From Shewanella corallii (lineage in GTDB: Bacteria; Pseudomonadota; Gammaproteobacteria; Enterobacterales; Shewanellaceae): a stretch of 64,000 nucleotides of DNA. Each line of letters opens with the position of its first letter. Positions within the stretch are counted from its first letter, which is position 1. Location of the stretch: positions 186,001-250,000 of the forward strand of contig NZ_JAKIKT010000002.1 in NCBI RefSeq assembly GCF_023349125.1. The letters run 5' to 3'. The notes beneath the pieces are model-generated. The model made no database searches. It saw only the letters and a program-made list of their open reading frames with translations, and had not been told where the DNA came from. Made by a program: the position numbers and the translations under genes. Below are positions 28,460-37,727 of the stretch, one piece after another.

Positions 28460-30313
28460 ATGGACAAACCACCTGCTCTCACGGAGATACGTAAGGCTAT
28501 CAGCGCTATTGATAAAGATATGCTGGCTCTGCTTGCCCAGCGCAAGCATCTGGCACTGGACGTGGCTCGCAGCAAAGAGGTCGATATTCATCCTATTCGA
28601 GATACCCAAAGAGAAAAAGAGCTGCTGGCGAGACTGGTAAAGCAGGGACGTGAGCAGGGGCTGGATGCTCACTTTGTGCTGACCCTGTACCAAACCATTA
28701 TCGAAGACTCAGTACTGAGTCAGCAGGCATTTTTGCAGGGGCGGGCCAATCCTGACGTCACCAAACAGCAGTACTGTGTCGCCTATCTGGGCGCCCGCGG
28801 CTCCTATTCGCACCTTGCAGCCACCCGCTACTGCCAACGACGCTCGTTTGAGATGCTGGATCTGGGTTGCCAAAGCTTTGATGAGATTATCAATGCCGTT
28901 GAATCCGGCCATGCCGATTATGGGTTTCTGCCCATAGAGAACACCTCATCCGGCTCTATCAATGAGGTCTATGACCTGCTGCAGCACACCAGCCTGGCCA
29001 TTGTTGGTGAAACGACTATTGAGGTTGGTCATTGCTTGCTGGCAAAACCGGGAACAAAACTGGAACAGGTCACCACACTGTTTGCTCATCCTCAGCCAAT
29101 CAGTCAGTGCAGCCGTTATCTGAGTCAGCACAAGGATTTCAAACTTGAATACTGCGCCTCCAGTGCCGACGCCATGGACAGGATCATGCACAGTGATCGT
29201 ACTGATGTCGCTGCAATTGGCAGTGCTCAGGGCGGCGAGTTCTATGGACTGGAAGTGTTGCAAAACAACCTGGCTAACCAAAAGGTTAATCAAAGCCGTT
29301 TTATTGTGGTGGCCCGCAAAGCGATTGCCGTACCTGAGCAACTGCCAGCGAAAACCACTCTGATTATGGCGACAGGTCATAAGCCCGGCGCCCTGGTCGA
29401 TGCACTGCTGGTACTGAAACAGCATAAATTGAACATGAGTAAGCTGGAATCCCGTCCTATTGCCGGTACGCCCTGGGAAGAGATGTTTTATCTGGATATT
29501 GAGGCTAATCTCAGGATCCCGGCGATGGAGTCCGCCCTCAAAGAGTTGGCTGAACTCACCCGCTTTATCAAGGTGCTGGGTTGCTACCCGTGCGAAACCG
29601 TTGAGCCTACGCAGCTCAGTCAAAAGCAGTTGATGATAGAGCCTGACACCTCCAAAACCGAACAACACCTGGCTGAGCAGGCGGCTGATATCAAGGTTCG
29701 ACAATTCGCCCTTGGTCAGGGGCATCTGGGCATGCTCGCCAGTCTGGATGTAGATCAAGCACTGATGAACCCGGGCAATCTGGCCAAGTCTCTCAAGGAG
29801 CAGGGCTTCCAGGGGCTGGTAATCACTCAGACGGGACAACAGGCACTGGATGAGGTGATCACAGCTCTGGACAGCTTCGATTTGTGCAGTGTAGTGGAAG
29901 TCACCCACCCGGGATTACTGACCTCAGCCGCCCATGCCGACATCCTCTACATCGGCAGCGATAACATGTATAACACAGCCTTGTTGGAACAAGTCGGTAC
30001 GCTGCCCGTCCCAGTCATCCTGGAAAGGCACCCGGACGCCGAAACTGAAGCTCTGCAACAGGCCGTCAGTGCGCTGCAGCAGAGCGGTAATCGTCAGGTA
30101 ATCCTGGCCGAATCCGGGTTTGAAACCCGCAGCGGCAAGCGTGTATTGGACATAGGCTATTGCGAGGATTTACAGCAGGAGCTCAAATTGCCATTGCTGA
30201 TCAATACTTCAAATCAGGTGACAAACGCCGCTTCCAAGGCCTGTGACGGCCTGATATTAGCGATAACGCCGGGCGAAGATTACCGCAGCCAACTCGCAGC
30301 CTGGTACTGCTGA
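28460..30313 (+). CDS. pheA: Chorismate mutase-prephenate dehydratase with fused DAHP-synthase-like C-terminal domain
   Basis: Converts chorismate to phenylpyruvate for phenylalanine synthesis. Domains: AroQ chorismate mutase 1-90 (R11, R28, K39, D48, R51, E52 match the E. coli active site), prephenate dehydratase about 105-285, ACT domain about 297-375 with GALV (310-313) and ESRP (330-333) for Phe feedback. The catalytic Thr of the TRF motif is Ser279 (SRF). At 617 residues it is about 230 longer than E. coli PheA. The extra part (about 410-615) resembles type I-beta DAHP synthase: VVEVTHPG, ADILYIGSDNM, VILAESG and LDIGY align with that family, but catalytic Lys and metal His are replaced. 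The frame is open throughout. Controlled by the pheL attenuator. Confidence 0.96.
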   Translation: MDKPPALTEIRKAISAIDKDMLALLAQRKHLALDVARSKEVDIHPIRDTQREKELLARLVKQGREQGLDAHFVLTLYQTIIEDSVLSQQAFLQGRANPDVTKQQYCVAYLGARGSYSHLAATRYCQRRSFEMLDLGCQSFDEIINAVESGHADYGFLPIENTSSGSINEVYDLLQHTSLAIVGETTIEVGHCLLAKPGTKLEQVTTLFAHPQPISQCSRYLSQHKDFKLEYCASSADAMDRIMHSDRTDVAAIGSAQGGEFYGLEVLQNNLANQKVNQSRFIVVARKAIAVPEQLPAKTTLIMATGHKPGALVDALLVLKQHKLNMSKLESRPIAGTPWEEMFYLDIEANLRIPAMESALKELAELTRFIKVLGCYPCETVEPTQLSQKQLMIEPDTSKTEQHLAEQAADIKVRQFALGQGHLGMLASLDVDQALMNPGNLAKSLKEQGFQGLVITQTGQQALDEVITALDSFDLCSVVEVTHPGLLTSAAHADILYIGSDNMYNTALLEQVGTLPVPVILERHPDAETEALQQAVSALQQSGNRQVILAESGFETRSGKRVLDIGYCEDLQQELKLPLLINTSNQVTNAASKACDGLILAITPGEDYRSQLAAWYC

Positions 30314-30335
30314 TTGTCGCACCTTCCCTGACACC

Positions 30336-30363
30336 AAAAAAGGGACCATCTGGTCCCTTTTTC
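30336..30363. terminator. Terminator after pheA, shared with the convergent membrane-protein gene
   Basis: AAGGGACC pairs with GGTCCCTT (30340-30347 and 30352-30359) with A-run before and T-run after. Confidence 0.85.
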
Positions 30364-30383
30364 ATTGTTATACGCGCCGTGTG

Positions 30384-30716
30384 TTACGGCATTTCAAGAC
30401 CATCGGCCAGTCTCAGCCAACCTTTAACGATGCGATTGGCAAACCAGAGTACAGCCAGCGTCAGCACCGTCAGCGCCAACCAAACCTGAGGAATACTCCA
30501 GGCCAGCAAACAGGCTCCGAGAAAGCCCAACATTGACCAGCGTTGCCATCTCAAGTGACTGCGAAGTACAGCACCTCTGGCACGCTGAGACAGGTTAATC
30601 ACCAAAGCCAGCACAACAGGAACACAGGCCAGTGCGAATGCCGACATCAATCCGTATAAAATATGAGCCGGAGAGACATCTTCAGGCAACGCATTATCTG
30701 TAGTACTCAATGCCAT
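30384..30716 (-). CDS. COG3671-like small membrane protein
   Basis: 110 residues with about three hydrophobic helices (roughly 18-42, 60-78, 80-95). The pattern of helix, short loop ending in LRSHLRWQ, two helices and a C-terminal NRIVKGWLRLADG resembles the uncharacterised COG3671/DUF4870-type membrane proteins (their motif is SHxRWQ ... VKGxxxLxxG). No function is known. It is convergent with pheA and lies 153 bp downstream of hcr on the same strand. I have no evidence linking it to NO metabolism. Confidence 0.7.
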   Translation of the reverse strand: MALSTTDNALPEDVSPAHILYGLMSAFALACVPVVLALVINLSQRARGAVLRSHLRWQRWSMLGFLGACLLAWSIPQVWLALTVLTLAVLWFANRIVKGWLRLADGLEMP

Positions 30717-30869
30717 TCAGTCTCTCCTGTCGCATTGAAATGGGACCCGGCATACAACCAACTGCATACCCACTCCCTTTAACAATACGATTGAGTCCGG
30801 AATTAAGCAATATGAGTGTAAAAAAACTCATGGGTACTGCTGAAACCCGCTCTGCCGCCACTCTGTAAA

Positions 30870-32075
30870 CTAGACCAGAGTCAACTCGGCGTCAGAATGC
30901 AGCGTACTGGCACAGGCCAGCACGACACCCGCGGCCACCTCTTCATCAGTGAGCGTCACCCGGCTGCTGCTTCTCACCTCACCTTTCACCACCTTACACT
31001 TGCATGCACCGCAGACACCGGCTCGACAGGCGGTAATAATCGGTAGCTGCAGCTCCTTAGCAGCCTCAAGCACAGAACTGCCATTTTCTACCCGGGCCTC
31101 ACTTTTCCCCCAGCTCACTGACAAACTACTGCCTGCGGTAATCTCCTCAGTTTGACAGCTCACCCCCGGAGCTTTGACGCTGCCTGATGACGGCGTGAAA
31201 CTCTCCTGGTGATACCGACTCATATCGAAGCCGGCATTCTTCAGCATCTCTTTCACCGAGTGCATATAAGCTTCAGGGCCACAAACAAACACTTCACGTT
31301 CCATAGCGTCCGGCACCAAAGAGAGCAATTTAGACCAATCCAGCCTTCCTGTAACAACAGCAGCACCAGAGGACACTGTAGCCGACTCTGAAAGCTGTTC
31401 CAGCACAAACGCCAGCCTGAACTCCGACCTCGTTGCCGCCAGCTTACGCAAACGCCGTTCAAAGATGATATCCCTGTCACTGCGAGCACTGTGAACCAAG
31501 ACTATATCCTTGTGGATGCGGGTGTCAGCTACGAAAGCAGTCATGGACATCATAGGAGTAATACCACTGCCGGCACTTAACAAAAGGCAGTTATCAGCAT
31601 CATACTCAGCCAGGTTAAACTCCCCGGCAGGTGGCAAAGCCTTAAGCGAGTCACCAATGGCAAGTTTATCCACCAGATAGGTGGACACCATTCCGTTACT
31701 CACCTTTTTAACAGTTACCTCCAGGCTATAAGGCCGACTTGGTGAGGATGAGATGGTATAGCTGCGCCACAGTGTTTTACCGTCAACTTCGGCACCAAGC
31801 GTCACAAACTGCCCAGGCTTGAAGTGAAATCGCAAAGGATGGGATGGCTGCAATATCAAAGTCACCACATCATGGGTTTCCCGACGCTTGTCGACGCATA
31901 CCAACTCAAGTTCGCCTTGTTGCCAGACGTCAGCATCAAGCCAATCCTGAACCTTTGCTTCAGGCTCTTTCTGTCTGTTTTTATCGGATGGCAACGCTTT
32001 GGCAGGCTGCTGCAGACCCGCCAATGCTCCCGCGAACGAACCGCCACAAAATGACGGCGCTTTAAAAGGATTCAT
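30870..32075 (-). CDS. hcr: NADH oxidoreductase for hybrid cluster protein
   Basis: Flavo-iron-sulfur reductase that passes electrons from NADH to Hcp for NO reduction. 401 residues: an N-terminal extension of about 55, an FAD domain with the RSYTISS flavin motif (near 108-114), an NAD domain with SAGSGITPMMS (near 166-176) and CGPEAYM, and a C-terminal plant-type [2Fe-2S] ferredoxin with CRAGVCGACKCKV and a later LACAS cysteine. E. coli Hcr is 322 residues, so this one has a longer N-terminus and linker. GAGGAG lies upstream of the ATG at 32075. It follows hcp after a 58-bp gap that holds a hairpin. Confidence 0.93.
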   Translation of the reverse strand: MNPFKAPSFCGGSFAGALAGLQQPAKALPSDKNRQKEPEAKVQDWLDADVWQQGELELVCVDKRRETHDVVTLILQPSHPLRFHFKPGQFVTLGAEVDGKTLWRSYTISSSPSRPYSLEVTVKKVSNGMVSTYLVDKLAIGDSLKALPPAGEFNLAEYDADNCLLLSAGSGITPMMSMTAFVADTRIHKDIVLVHSARSDRDIIFERRLRKLAATRSEFRLAFVLEQLSESATVSSGAAVVTGRLDWSKLLSLVPDAMEREVFVCGPEAYMHSVKEMLKNAGFDMSRYHQESFTPSSGSVKAPGVSCQTEEITAGSSLSVSWGKSEARVENGSSVLEAAKELQLPIITACRAGVCGACKCKVVKGEVRSSSRVTLTDEEVAAGVVLACASTLHSDAELTLV

Positions 32076-32096
32076 GATTAAACACTCCTCAAAGGG

Positions 32097-32120
32097 AAAA
32101 GCGCTCTGGTGAGCGCTTTG
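32097..32120 (-). terminator. Intercistronic hairpin between hcp and hcr
   Basis: AAAGCGCTC (32098-32106) pairs with GAGCGCTTT (32111-32119); the minus strand continues TTTTCCC. It is probably a leaky terminator that lowers hcr relative to hcp. Confidence 0.6.
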
Positions 32121-32133
32121 AGGAAAACAGGGG

Positions 32134-33795
32134 TTAAGCAGTTTTCAGCAGTGCAGCCAAATCTGACTCCACATCTGTGGTGCCCTTGAGCCCAAATTGC
32201 TGTTCCAATACCTTCAGCAGATTGTCGGTGAGGAAAGCCGGTGCGGTTGGGCCAGTGCGAATGTTCTTAACGCCCAAAGACAGCAGGGTCAGCAAAATCA
32301 CAATCGCCTTTTGCTCAAACCAGGACAATACCAGGCTCAACGGCAACTCATTGATGTCACACTCAAACACTTCAGCCAAAGCCAGCGCCAACTGAATCGC
32401 GCTGTAGGCGTCATTACACTGACCTATATCCAGCAGGCGTGGAATGCCCTGAATGTCGCCAAAGTCCAGTTTGTTGAACTTGTACTTACCGCAGCCCAAC
32501 GTCAGGATCAGGCTGTCTTCAGGCACTGCACAGGCAAAGTCGGTGAAGTAACTGCGCTCGGCTTTATCGCCATCGCAACCACCCACCAAGAAGAAGTGTT
32601 TGATATTACCCGCTTTCACCTGCTCAACCACGGCAGGAGCAGCCTGCATCAGAGCGTTACGGGCAAAACCTATGGTGATCATGTGGGGGATTTCATCAAA
32701 CGGGAACCCATCCAGACTCAGCGCTCTATCAACAACCAGTGAGAAATCATCCCCTTCGATATGGGTCACACCCGGCCAACCAACGATACTGCGGGTAAAG
32801 ATGCGATCTGCATACTGGCCGACATTAGGGTCGATGATACAGTTGGAGGTCATCACCACAGCGCCGGGAAAAGTGGCAAACTCACGCTGCTGGTTTTGCC
32901 AGGCGCTGCCGTAATTGCCCACCAGATGCGGATATTTCTTCAATTCCGGATAAGCCAGCGCCGGTAGCATCTCACCATGGGTATAAACATTAATGCCCTT
33001 GCCTTCAGTCTGCTTAAGGATAAGCTCCAGATCTTTCATATCATGACCGGACACCAGAATCGCTTTACCCTTCACCGCCTTGGTGTTGACGTGGGTGGGC
33101 TCCGGATGACCAAAGGCGTCGGTTTCACCTTTATCCAACATGGTCATAATGCGATAGTTCAACTGACCAATCGCCATCGCCACATCAAACAAAGCGCCGG
33201 CATCGTCACTGTCAGTCGCCAGAAACGCCATCAGACGATGAAATTCAGCAGCAACGTCGGCATCGGTTTGATCCAACACCCGGGCATGCTCCATATAGGC
33301 AGCCGCACCTTTGAGACCATACAGGCACAACAGACGCAACCCCATAATATCTTCGTTAACCTCTTGTGCCCCACGGTTTGGGGCAGCCATAGGTGCCTGA
33401 GTCAGGATTTCAGCCTTGTTGGTACCAAGCACCATAGAAGCACTCAAAGGCAGCTCAGCTTCGAGGCCTCTTTCGCCGGAAGCCGCCAGGAAGGCGCTCT
33501 TGAGTCTATCTCTGTATGTTTGGGCCTGACTGGTGTACGCCATAATACGTTCATCATCAAAGTTGACGTTGGTCAGAGTGGCAAAGAAGGCCTTGGGGAC
33601 AAAGGTGTCTATCTCAGCATCAACAATACCGAACTCCCGCGCCTTTAACGCGTAATGGGATACCCCTTGCAGCATATAGATCAACACATCCTGCAGGTCG
33701 GAAGTAGCTGCTAACTTACCGCACATTCCCTGGGCATAAGTACAACCGGCTCCGGCCGGGGTTCTGATGGTCTGTTCACACTGAATACAAAACAT
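32134..33795 (-). CDS. hcp: Hybrid cluster protein (hydroxylamine/NO reductase)
   Basis: 553-residue iron-sulfur-oxygen cluster enzyme; the E. coli homolog is a high-affinity NO reductase in anaerobic nitrosative stress. The N-terminal cysteines are C3, C6, C18 and C25, i.e. C-x2-C-x11-C-x6-C, the spacing of the class II (facultative anaerobe) type. The later [17 protein letters not shown] and [32 protein letters not shown] stretches hold hybrid-cluster ligands. The frame is open up to 33882, but the ATG at 33795 gives the family start MFCIQCEQT and has GGGAG eight bases upstream. An NsrR-like operator precedes it. Confidence 0.96.
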   Translation of the reverse strand: MFCIQCEQTIRTPAGAGCTYAQGMCGKLAATSDLQDVLIYMLQGVSHYALKAREFGIVDAEIDTFVPKAFFATLTNVNFDDERIMAYTSQAQTYRDRLKSAFLAASGERGLEAELPLSASMVLGTNKAEILTQAPMAAPNRGAQEVNEDIMGLRLLCLYGLKGAAAYMEHARVLDQTDADVAAEFHRLMAFLATDSDDAGALFDVAMAIGQLNYRIMTMLDKGETDAFGHPEPTHVNTKAVKGKAILVSGHDMKDLELILKQTEGKGINVYTHGEMLPALAYPELKKYPHLVGNYGSAWQNQQREFATFPGAVVMTSNCIIDPNVGQYADRIFTRSIVGWPGVTHIEGDDFSLVVDRALSLDGFPFDEIPHMITIGFARNALMQAAPAVVEQVKAGNIKHFFLVGGCDGDKAERSYFTDFACAVPEDSLILTLGCGKYKFNKLDFGDIQGIPRLLDIGQCNDAYSAIQLALALAEVFECDINELPLSLVLSWFEQKAIVILLTLLSLGVKNIRTGPTAPAFLTDNLLKVLEQQFGLKGTTDVESDLAALLKTA

Positions 33796-33810
33796 AACAA
33801 AGCTCCCATT

Positions 33811-33833
33811 ATCATGCATATTAATTGCACGTT
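33811..33833 (-). promoter_or_regulatory. NsrR-like operator upstream of hcp
   Basis: ATCATGCATATTAATTGCAC and its next three bases match the 11-1-11 NsrR consensus (AAGATGCATTT-N-AAATGCATCTT) at 16 of 22 defined positions, including both ATGCA/TGCA cores. It lies 16 bp before the hcp ATG and just downstream of a TATTAT -10 candidate (33849-33844), so bound NsrR would block transcription until NO is present. Confidence 0.65.
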
Positions 33834-33937
33834 TTAAGTAAGCATAATAGCAGAAGGCTCTTGGTGAAAGATAAAGATACAATTTAAATACAGCTTTAAG
33901 AGCTGAGTCACAGAATGACGAATTAGCGGAAAATTAA

Positions 33938-33964
33938 TAAAAGAGCAGCCACACCGGGCTGCCC
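33938..33964 (-). terminator. Intrinsic terminator of aroF-tyrA
   Basis: GCAGCC (33945-33950) pairs with GGCTGC (33957-33962); the minus strand continues TCTTTTAT. Confidence 0.65.
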
Positions 33965-34035
33965 TTAAAGAGGAGAGTTTGGGAAAGGAACGGGCTCGAG
34001 AACTGTGCTTGTCAACAGCCCTTGCTAGTGCGTTA

Positions 34036-35178
34036 TTAGTGCGCTGGTTTCATATCATTGACCGATTGCAACATGGCGCGACTTTCATTGCGAAACTGAG
34101 GCGCAAAGTCACCAAACCACTGAGACACTTCGGCAAACCACTGCATAAAGGTTTCACGGTCACCCTTTCTAAGCAGTTCAAGTGCATTGGCATAGTTGTC
34201 CAGATAGTCACCTATCGCCTGCTGACTCTTATCCTGAGCAAAGATAATATCGGCATACAACTCCGGGCTTTGGGCGAAAAGCCGTCCAACCATAGCCAAC
34301 TCCAAACGGTAAATCGGTGAGCTAAACTGGAGTAAGGACGCAATATCAGCCTGCTCCCTGCACAGGTTCAGACCATACACAAAAGTCGAGAAGTGACGCA
34401 TTGCCTGCACCAACTGCATGGCTTCATCATGCTTGTCAGCACTGGCCTGAACCACCCTGGCTCCCCAAATGCCAATCTGCTCCAGCAGCCATTCGCAAGC
34501 CTCTGGTTGTCGTCCCTCACACACCACTACAACCTGTTTGGCCAGACTGCCAACATCCGGGCCGAACATAGGGTGCAAACCGACCACAGGTCCCTTATGG
34601 GTTTCCAGCATGGCTTTCAGAGGTGCTTCTTTCACCGAAGTCAGATCAGCCAGAATACAGTGCTCAGGTAAATTACCCAGCTTGTCTCTGATAAGCTCGC
34701 AGGTCAGACGGATCGGCACACTCACCAATACCAGACCGACACCGTCCAAAATCGAATCCGCTTGCTGCCAGTCATCCTTATCCAGAGAATGAACCTGATA
34801 ACCGGACAGGGTCAGCATCTGACCAAATAACTTGCCCAGAGCGCCTTCACCACCAATGATCACCACCTTGCCAAGATCGGTTTTTACCTGCTTAAAGCCC
34901 ATATCTTTCTCATTCAGATAGGACTCGCGCATCAGGCGCCTGAGGATATCTTCGATTAGCTGCGGTGGAATGCCCATGTCGCTGGCTTCCGTTCGGCGTT
35001 TGGCCAGCATATTGGCCTCTCGCTGAGGGGCATAGATGGGTAAACCGGCGCCATGCTTTACTACTCCTACCCTGGCAACCAGGTCCAGTCGCTTGCGAAT
35101 TAAGTCCAGCAACTGCTGATCAACTTCATCAATTTTATCTCTGAGCTGCTCCAGCTCAGCGGTGGTTTTCTCAGTCAT
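34036..35178 (-). CDS. tyrA: Chorismate mutase-prephenate dehydrogenase (T-protein)
   Basis: Tyrosine-branch enzyme. 380 residues: AroQ chorismate mutase about 1-90 ([30 protein letters not shown]) and NAD-dependent prephenate dehydrogenase about 100-375, with [23 protein letters not shown] as the dinucleotide loop, [18 protein letters not shown] and the HxxxM-type QAMRHFSTF segment with the catalytic His region. Length agrees with E. coli TyrA (373). It lies 24 bp after aroF on the same strand, forming the aroF-tyrA operon found in enterobacteria. Confidence 0.96.
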   Translation of the reverse strand: MTEKTTAELEQLRDKIDEVDQQLLDLIRKRLDLVARVGVVKHGAGLPIYAPQREANMLAKRRTEASDMGIPPQLIEDILRRLMRESYLNEKDMGFKQVKTDLGKVVIIGGEGALGKLFGQMLTLSGYQVHSLDKDDWQQADSILDGVGLVLVSVPIRLTCELIRDKLGNLPEHCILADLTSVKEAPLKAMLETHKGPVVGLHPMFGPDVGSLAKQVVVVCEGRQPEACEWLLEQIGIWGARVVQASADKHDEAMQLVQAMRHFSTFVYGLNLCREQADIASLLQFSSPIYRLELAMVGRLFAQSPELYADIIFAQDKSQQAIGDYLDNYANALELLRKGDRETFMQWFAEVSQWFGDFAPQFRNESRAMLQSVNDMKPAH

Positions 35179-35202
35179 ACTACTTCTGTCCTGATCCTGA
35201 CT

Positions 35203-36294
35203 TTATTCGTTGGCGGCTTTAAGCATACTAAAGCGACCGGGTAACACCAGCGACAATTGTGATGCCCCTTCCCTGAGCAGCGACTCAGTACTGTCCCAAT
35301 CAATACAGGCATCGGTTACCGAGACGCCGTATTCAAGTTCATGCAATGGTTTGGATGAGGACTGATTGCCCTCCTTCAGATGACTCTCCAGCATAATGCC
35401 GATCACAGAAGTGTTGCCCTGCTCTATTTGGTTAAAGATATCCTGACACACCAGAGGCTGGCGTCTGTGATCTTTACTTGAATTACCATGGCTGCAATCC
35501 ACCACCAGGCGGGCATTTAACCCGGCGCCATGCAGTTGTTGCTCACATTCATTGATACTGTCAGCATCGAAATTTGGCTTTTTTCCCCCCCGCAGGATCA
35601 CATGACCATCCGGGTTACCATTGGTTTGCAACAGTGCCACCTGCCCTGCCTGATTGATTCCCATAAAACGATGAGAGCTCGCCGCCGCTTGCAGCGCATT
35701 AATGGCGACATCCAGCTTGCCGTCTGTACCATTTTTAAAACCAACCGGCATAGACAAACCAGATGCCATCTCTCTGTGGGTTTGTGATTCAGTCGTGCGG
35801 GCACCAATCGCTGACCAGGTCACCAGCTCTGACAAGTATTGAGGACTGATAGGATCCAATGCTTCAGTGGCCACAGGCAACTCCAGCTCAGCCAGATACA
35901 GCATCAGCTCACGGGCCATCTTCAGGCCTTTTTCCACGTCAAAGGAACCATCCATATCCGGGTCGTTGATAAGGCCCTTCCAGCCCACAGTGGTTCTGGG
36001 CTTTTCAAAGTACACCCGCATCAGGATGAAGAATTCACCTTTAAGCTCATCATGCAGCTTTTTCAGTTTGTGGGCATACTCTTTGGCAGCATCTATATCG
36101 TGGATAGAGCATGGCCCTGCGACCACCAGAATACGGCTATCCCGTTTGTGGACTATGTCAGATACCGTCTGCCTGGAACGCAGCACATAATCACGTGCAT
36201 GCTGTGACAGGGGCAAAGCCAGTTTCAACTCCGCCGGGGTAATCAGTACTTTCTCTGCCGTGATATGCACGTTTTCTATTTGCTGCTGTTCCAT
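35203..36294 (-). CDS. aroF: 3-deoxy-7-phosphoheptulonate (DAHP) synthase, type I-alpha, AroF-like
   Basis: First shikimate step, joining erythrose-4-phosphate and PEP. 363 residues with the I-alpha signatures VVAGPCSIHD (near 57-66), RVYFEKPRTTVGWKG (near 93-107), GARTTESQTHRE (near 166-177), PVGFKNGTDG (near 184-193, catalytic Lys), VDCSHGNSSKD (near 266-276, metal His) and the C-terminal YGVSVTDACI. Feedback specificity cannot be read from sequence with certainty; position in front of tyrA suggests the tyrosine-sensitive isozyme. The upstream 20-bp inverted repeat (36368-36387) does not match a standard TyrR box. Confidence 0.94.
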   Translation of the reverse strand: MEQQQIENVHITAEKVLITPAELKLALPLSQHARDYVLRSRQTVSDIVHKRDSRILVVAGPCSIHDIDAAKEYAHKLKKLHDELKGEFFILMRVYFEKPRTTVGWKGLINDPDMDGSFDVEKGLKMARELMLYLAELELPVATEALDPISPQYLSELVTWSAIGARTTESQTHREMASGLSMPVGFKNGTDGKLDVAINALQAAASSHRFMGINQAGQVALLQTNGNPDGHVILRGGKKPNFDADSINECEQQLHGAGLNARLVVDCSHGNSSKDHRRQPLVCQDIFNQIEQGNTSVIGIMLESHLKEGNQSSSKPLHELEYGVSVTDACIDWDSTESLLREGASQLSLVLPGRFSMLKAANE

Positions 36295-36512
36295 ACGCTT
36301 TTCCTGCTGTTGCTGTTACTTCATTACCCTGTCGATTTCCACTCACTAAAGTGGACAATCGCACCATTGTAACGCTACACCATTACACCTTGCCTGAGAT
36401 GATACGGACTCTCAAGCGTTATTTCACTGATCGTTAGAATTTTTTATATAGAAGGTATTGGGAGGGAGATACTGAACAACACAGGGCTGGATTGAAAATA
36501 AAATGATAGAAA

Positions 36513-36536
36513 CAAAAACCCGCCACAAGGGCGGGT
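36513..36536 (-). terminator. Intrinsic terminator of rpsP-rimM-trmD-rplS
   Basis: ACCCGCC (36518-36524) pairs with GGCGGGT (36530-36536); the minus strand continues TTTTTG. Confidence 0.85.
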
Positions 36537-36582
36537 CTTCGTGCGAACACTTAACGTCTTTTTTGTACAGCGAACTAAGTAA

Positions 36583-36933
36583 TTACTTAGCCAGCTTCTC
36601 ACGGATACGTGCAGACTTACCTGAACGCTCACGCAGATAGTACAGTTTGGCGCGACGAACGCGACCACGACGCTTCACTTCAATGCCGGCGATTGCTGGG
36701 CTGTGAGTTTGGAAAGTACGCTCAACGCCTTCGCCGTTAGAGATCTTACGTACGGTGAAACCAGAGTGCAGGCCACGGTTACGCTTGGCAATTACTACAC
36801 CTTCGAACGCCTGCAGACGCTCTTTTTCACCTTCTTTAACACGTACCTGTACAACTACGGTATCACCAGCGCCGAACTCTGGTACGTCTTTTTTCATTTG
36901 CTCTTCGTTGAGCATCTTGATGATGTTGTTCAT
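36583..36933 (-). CDS. rplS: 50S ribosomal protein L19
   Basis: 116-residue protein at the 30S-50S interface. Starts [20 protein letters not shown] and contains [27 protein letters not shown] and [12 protein letters not shown], all typical. An in-frame GTG at 36939 would add two residues, but the ATG at 36933 matches the family and has GGAG six bases upstream. Last gene of the rpsP-rimM-trmD-rplS operon. Confidence 0.98.
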   Translation of the reverse strand: MNNIIKMLNEEQMKKDVPEFGAGDTVVVQVRVKEGEKERLQAFEGVVIAKRNRGLHSGFTVRKISNGEGVERTFQTHSPAIAGIEVKRRGRVRRAKLYYLRERSGKSARIREKLAK

Positions 36934-36971
36934 AAACACTCCATCCTAGTAATAACTGAGCTACGACTGGA

Positions 36972-37712
36972 TCAATTGTCCGTTTCATCAACGAACTGAG
37001 CCAACAGTCTCTTTTGTTCGTCAGTCAGAGCTAGATTTTCAAATAATTCTGGTCGTCTGAGGAAAGTTCTACCGAGACTTTGCTTCAAACGCCAGCGTCT
37101 AATTTCTTCGTGGTTGCCGCTTAGCAGTACTGCCGGTACGTCAAACCCTTCCAAAGACTCAGGTCGCGTATAGTGGGGGCAATCCAGTAAACCGTCAGAG
37201 AAGGAGTCCTGCTCTGCACTGGCCTGTTTTCCCAGCACGCCGGGAACCAGTCTGGATACCGCATCGATAAGCGTCATTGCCGGTAATTCACCGCCCGAAA
37301 GCACGTAATCGCCGATTGACCACTCCTCGTCCACTTCAGTCTGAATGATGCGCTCATCGATACCTTCGTAACGACCACACACCAAAATCAACTTCTGTGA
37401 TACTGCCAGCTCTGATGCGCCACGCTGTGTCAGCTTGCGCCCCTGAGGAGACAGATAAATCACTTTTGCGCCTTCACCTGCTGCAGCTTTCGCTGCATGA
37501 ATGGCATCACGCAAAGGCTGCACCATCATCAACATTCCAGGTCCACCGCCGTAAGGTCGGTCATCAACCGTGTTATGTCTGTCATGTGTGAAATCACGGG
37601 GATTCCACGTGTGCAACTCCAGCAGACCGTTTTTAACGGCCCGACCCGTCACTCCGTAGTCGGTGATGGCACGAAACATTTCAGGAAAAAGGGTTACGAC
37701 CCCTAACCACAT
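36972..37712 (-). CDS. trmD: tRNA (guanine-37-N1) methyltransferase
   Basis: SPOUT methyltransferase that makes m1G37 and prevents +1 frameshifting. 246 residues; motifs [13 protein letters not shown] at the start, [18 protein letters not shown] near 50-67, [13 protein letters not shown] near 111-123, and the trefoil-knot region [19 protein letters not shown] near 132-150. 38 bp before rplS and 15 bp after rimM in the conserved operon. Confidence 0.98.
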   Translation of the reverse strand: MWLGVVTLFPEMFRAITDYGVTGRAVKNGLLELHTWNPRDFTHDRHNTVDDRPYGGGPGMLMMVQPLRDAIHAAKAAAGEGAKVIYLSPQGRKLTQRGASELAVSQKLILVCGRYEGIDERIIQTEVDEEWSIGDYVLSGGELPAMTLIDAVSRLVPGVLGKQASAEQDSFSDGLLDCPHYTRPESLEGFDVPAVLLSGNHEEIRRWRLKQSLGRTFLRRPELFENLALTDEQKRLLAQFVDETDN

Positions 37713-37727
37713 GTGTTGTACCTCGAC

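Noticed and set aside
33855..33880. FNR box upstream of hcp
   Set aside because: TTTAT and ACCAA half-sites occur on the minus strand but with 5 instead of 4 spacer bases and mismatches; not convincing.
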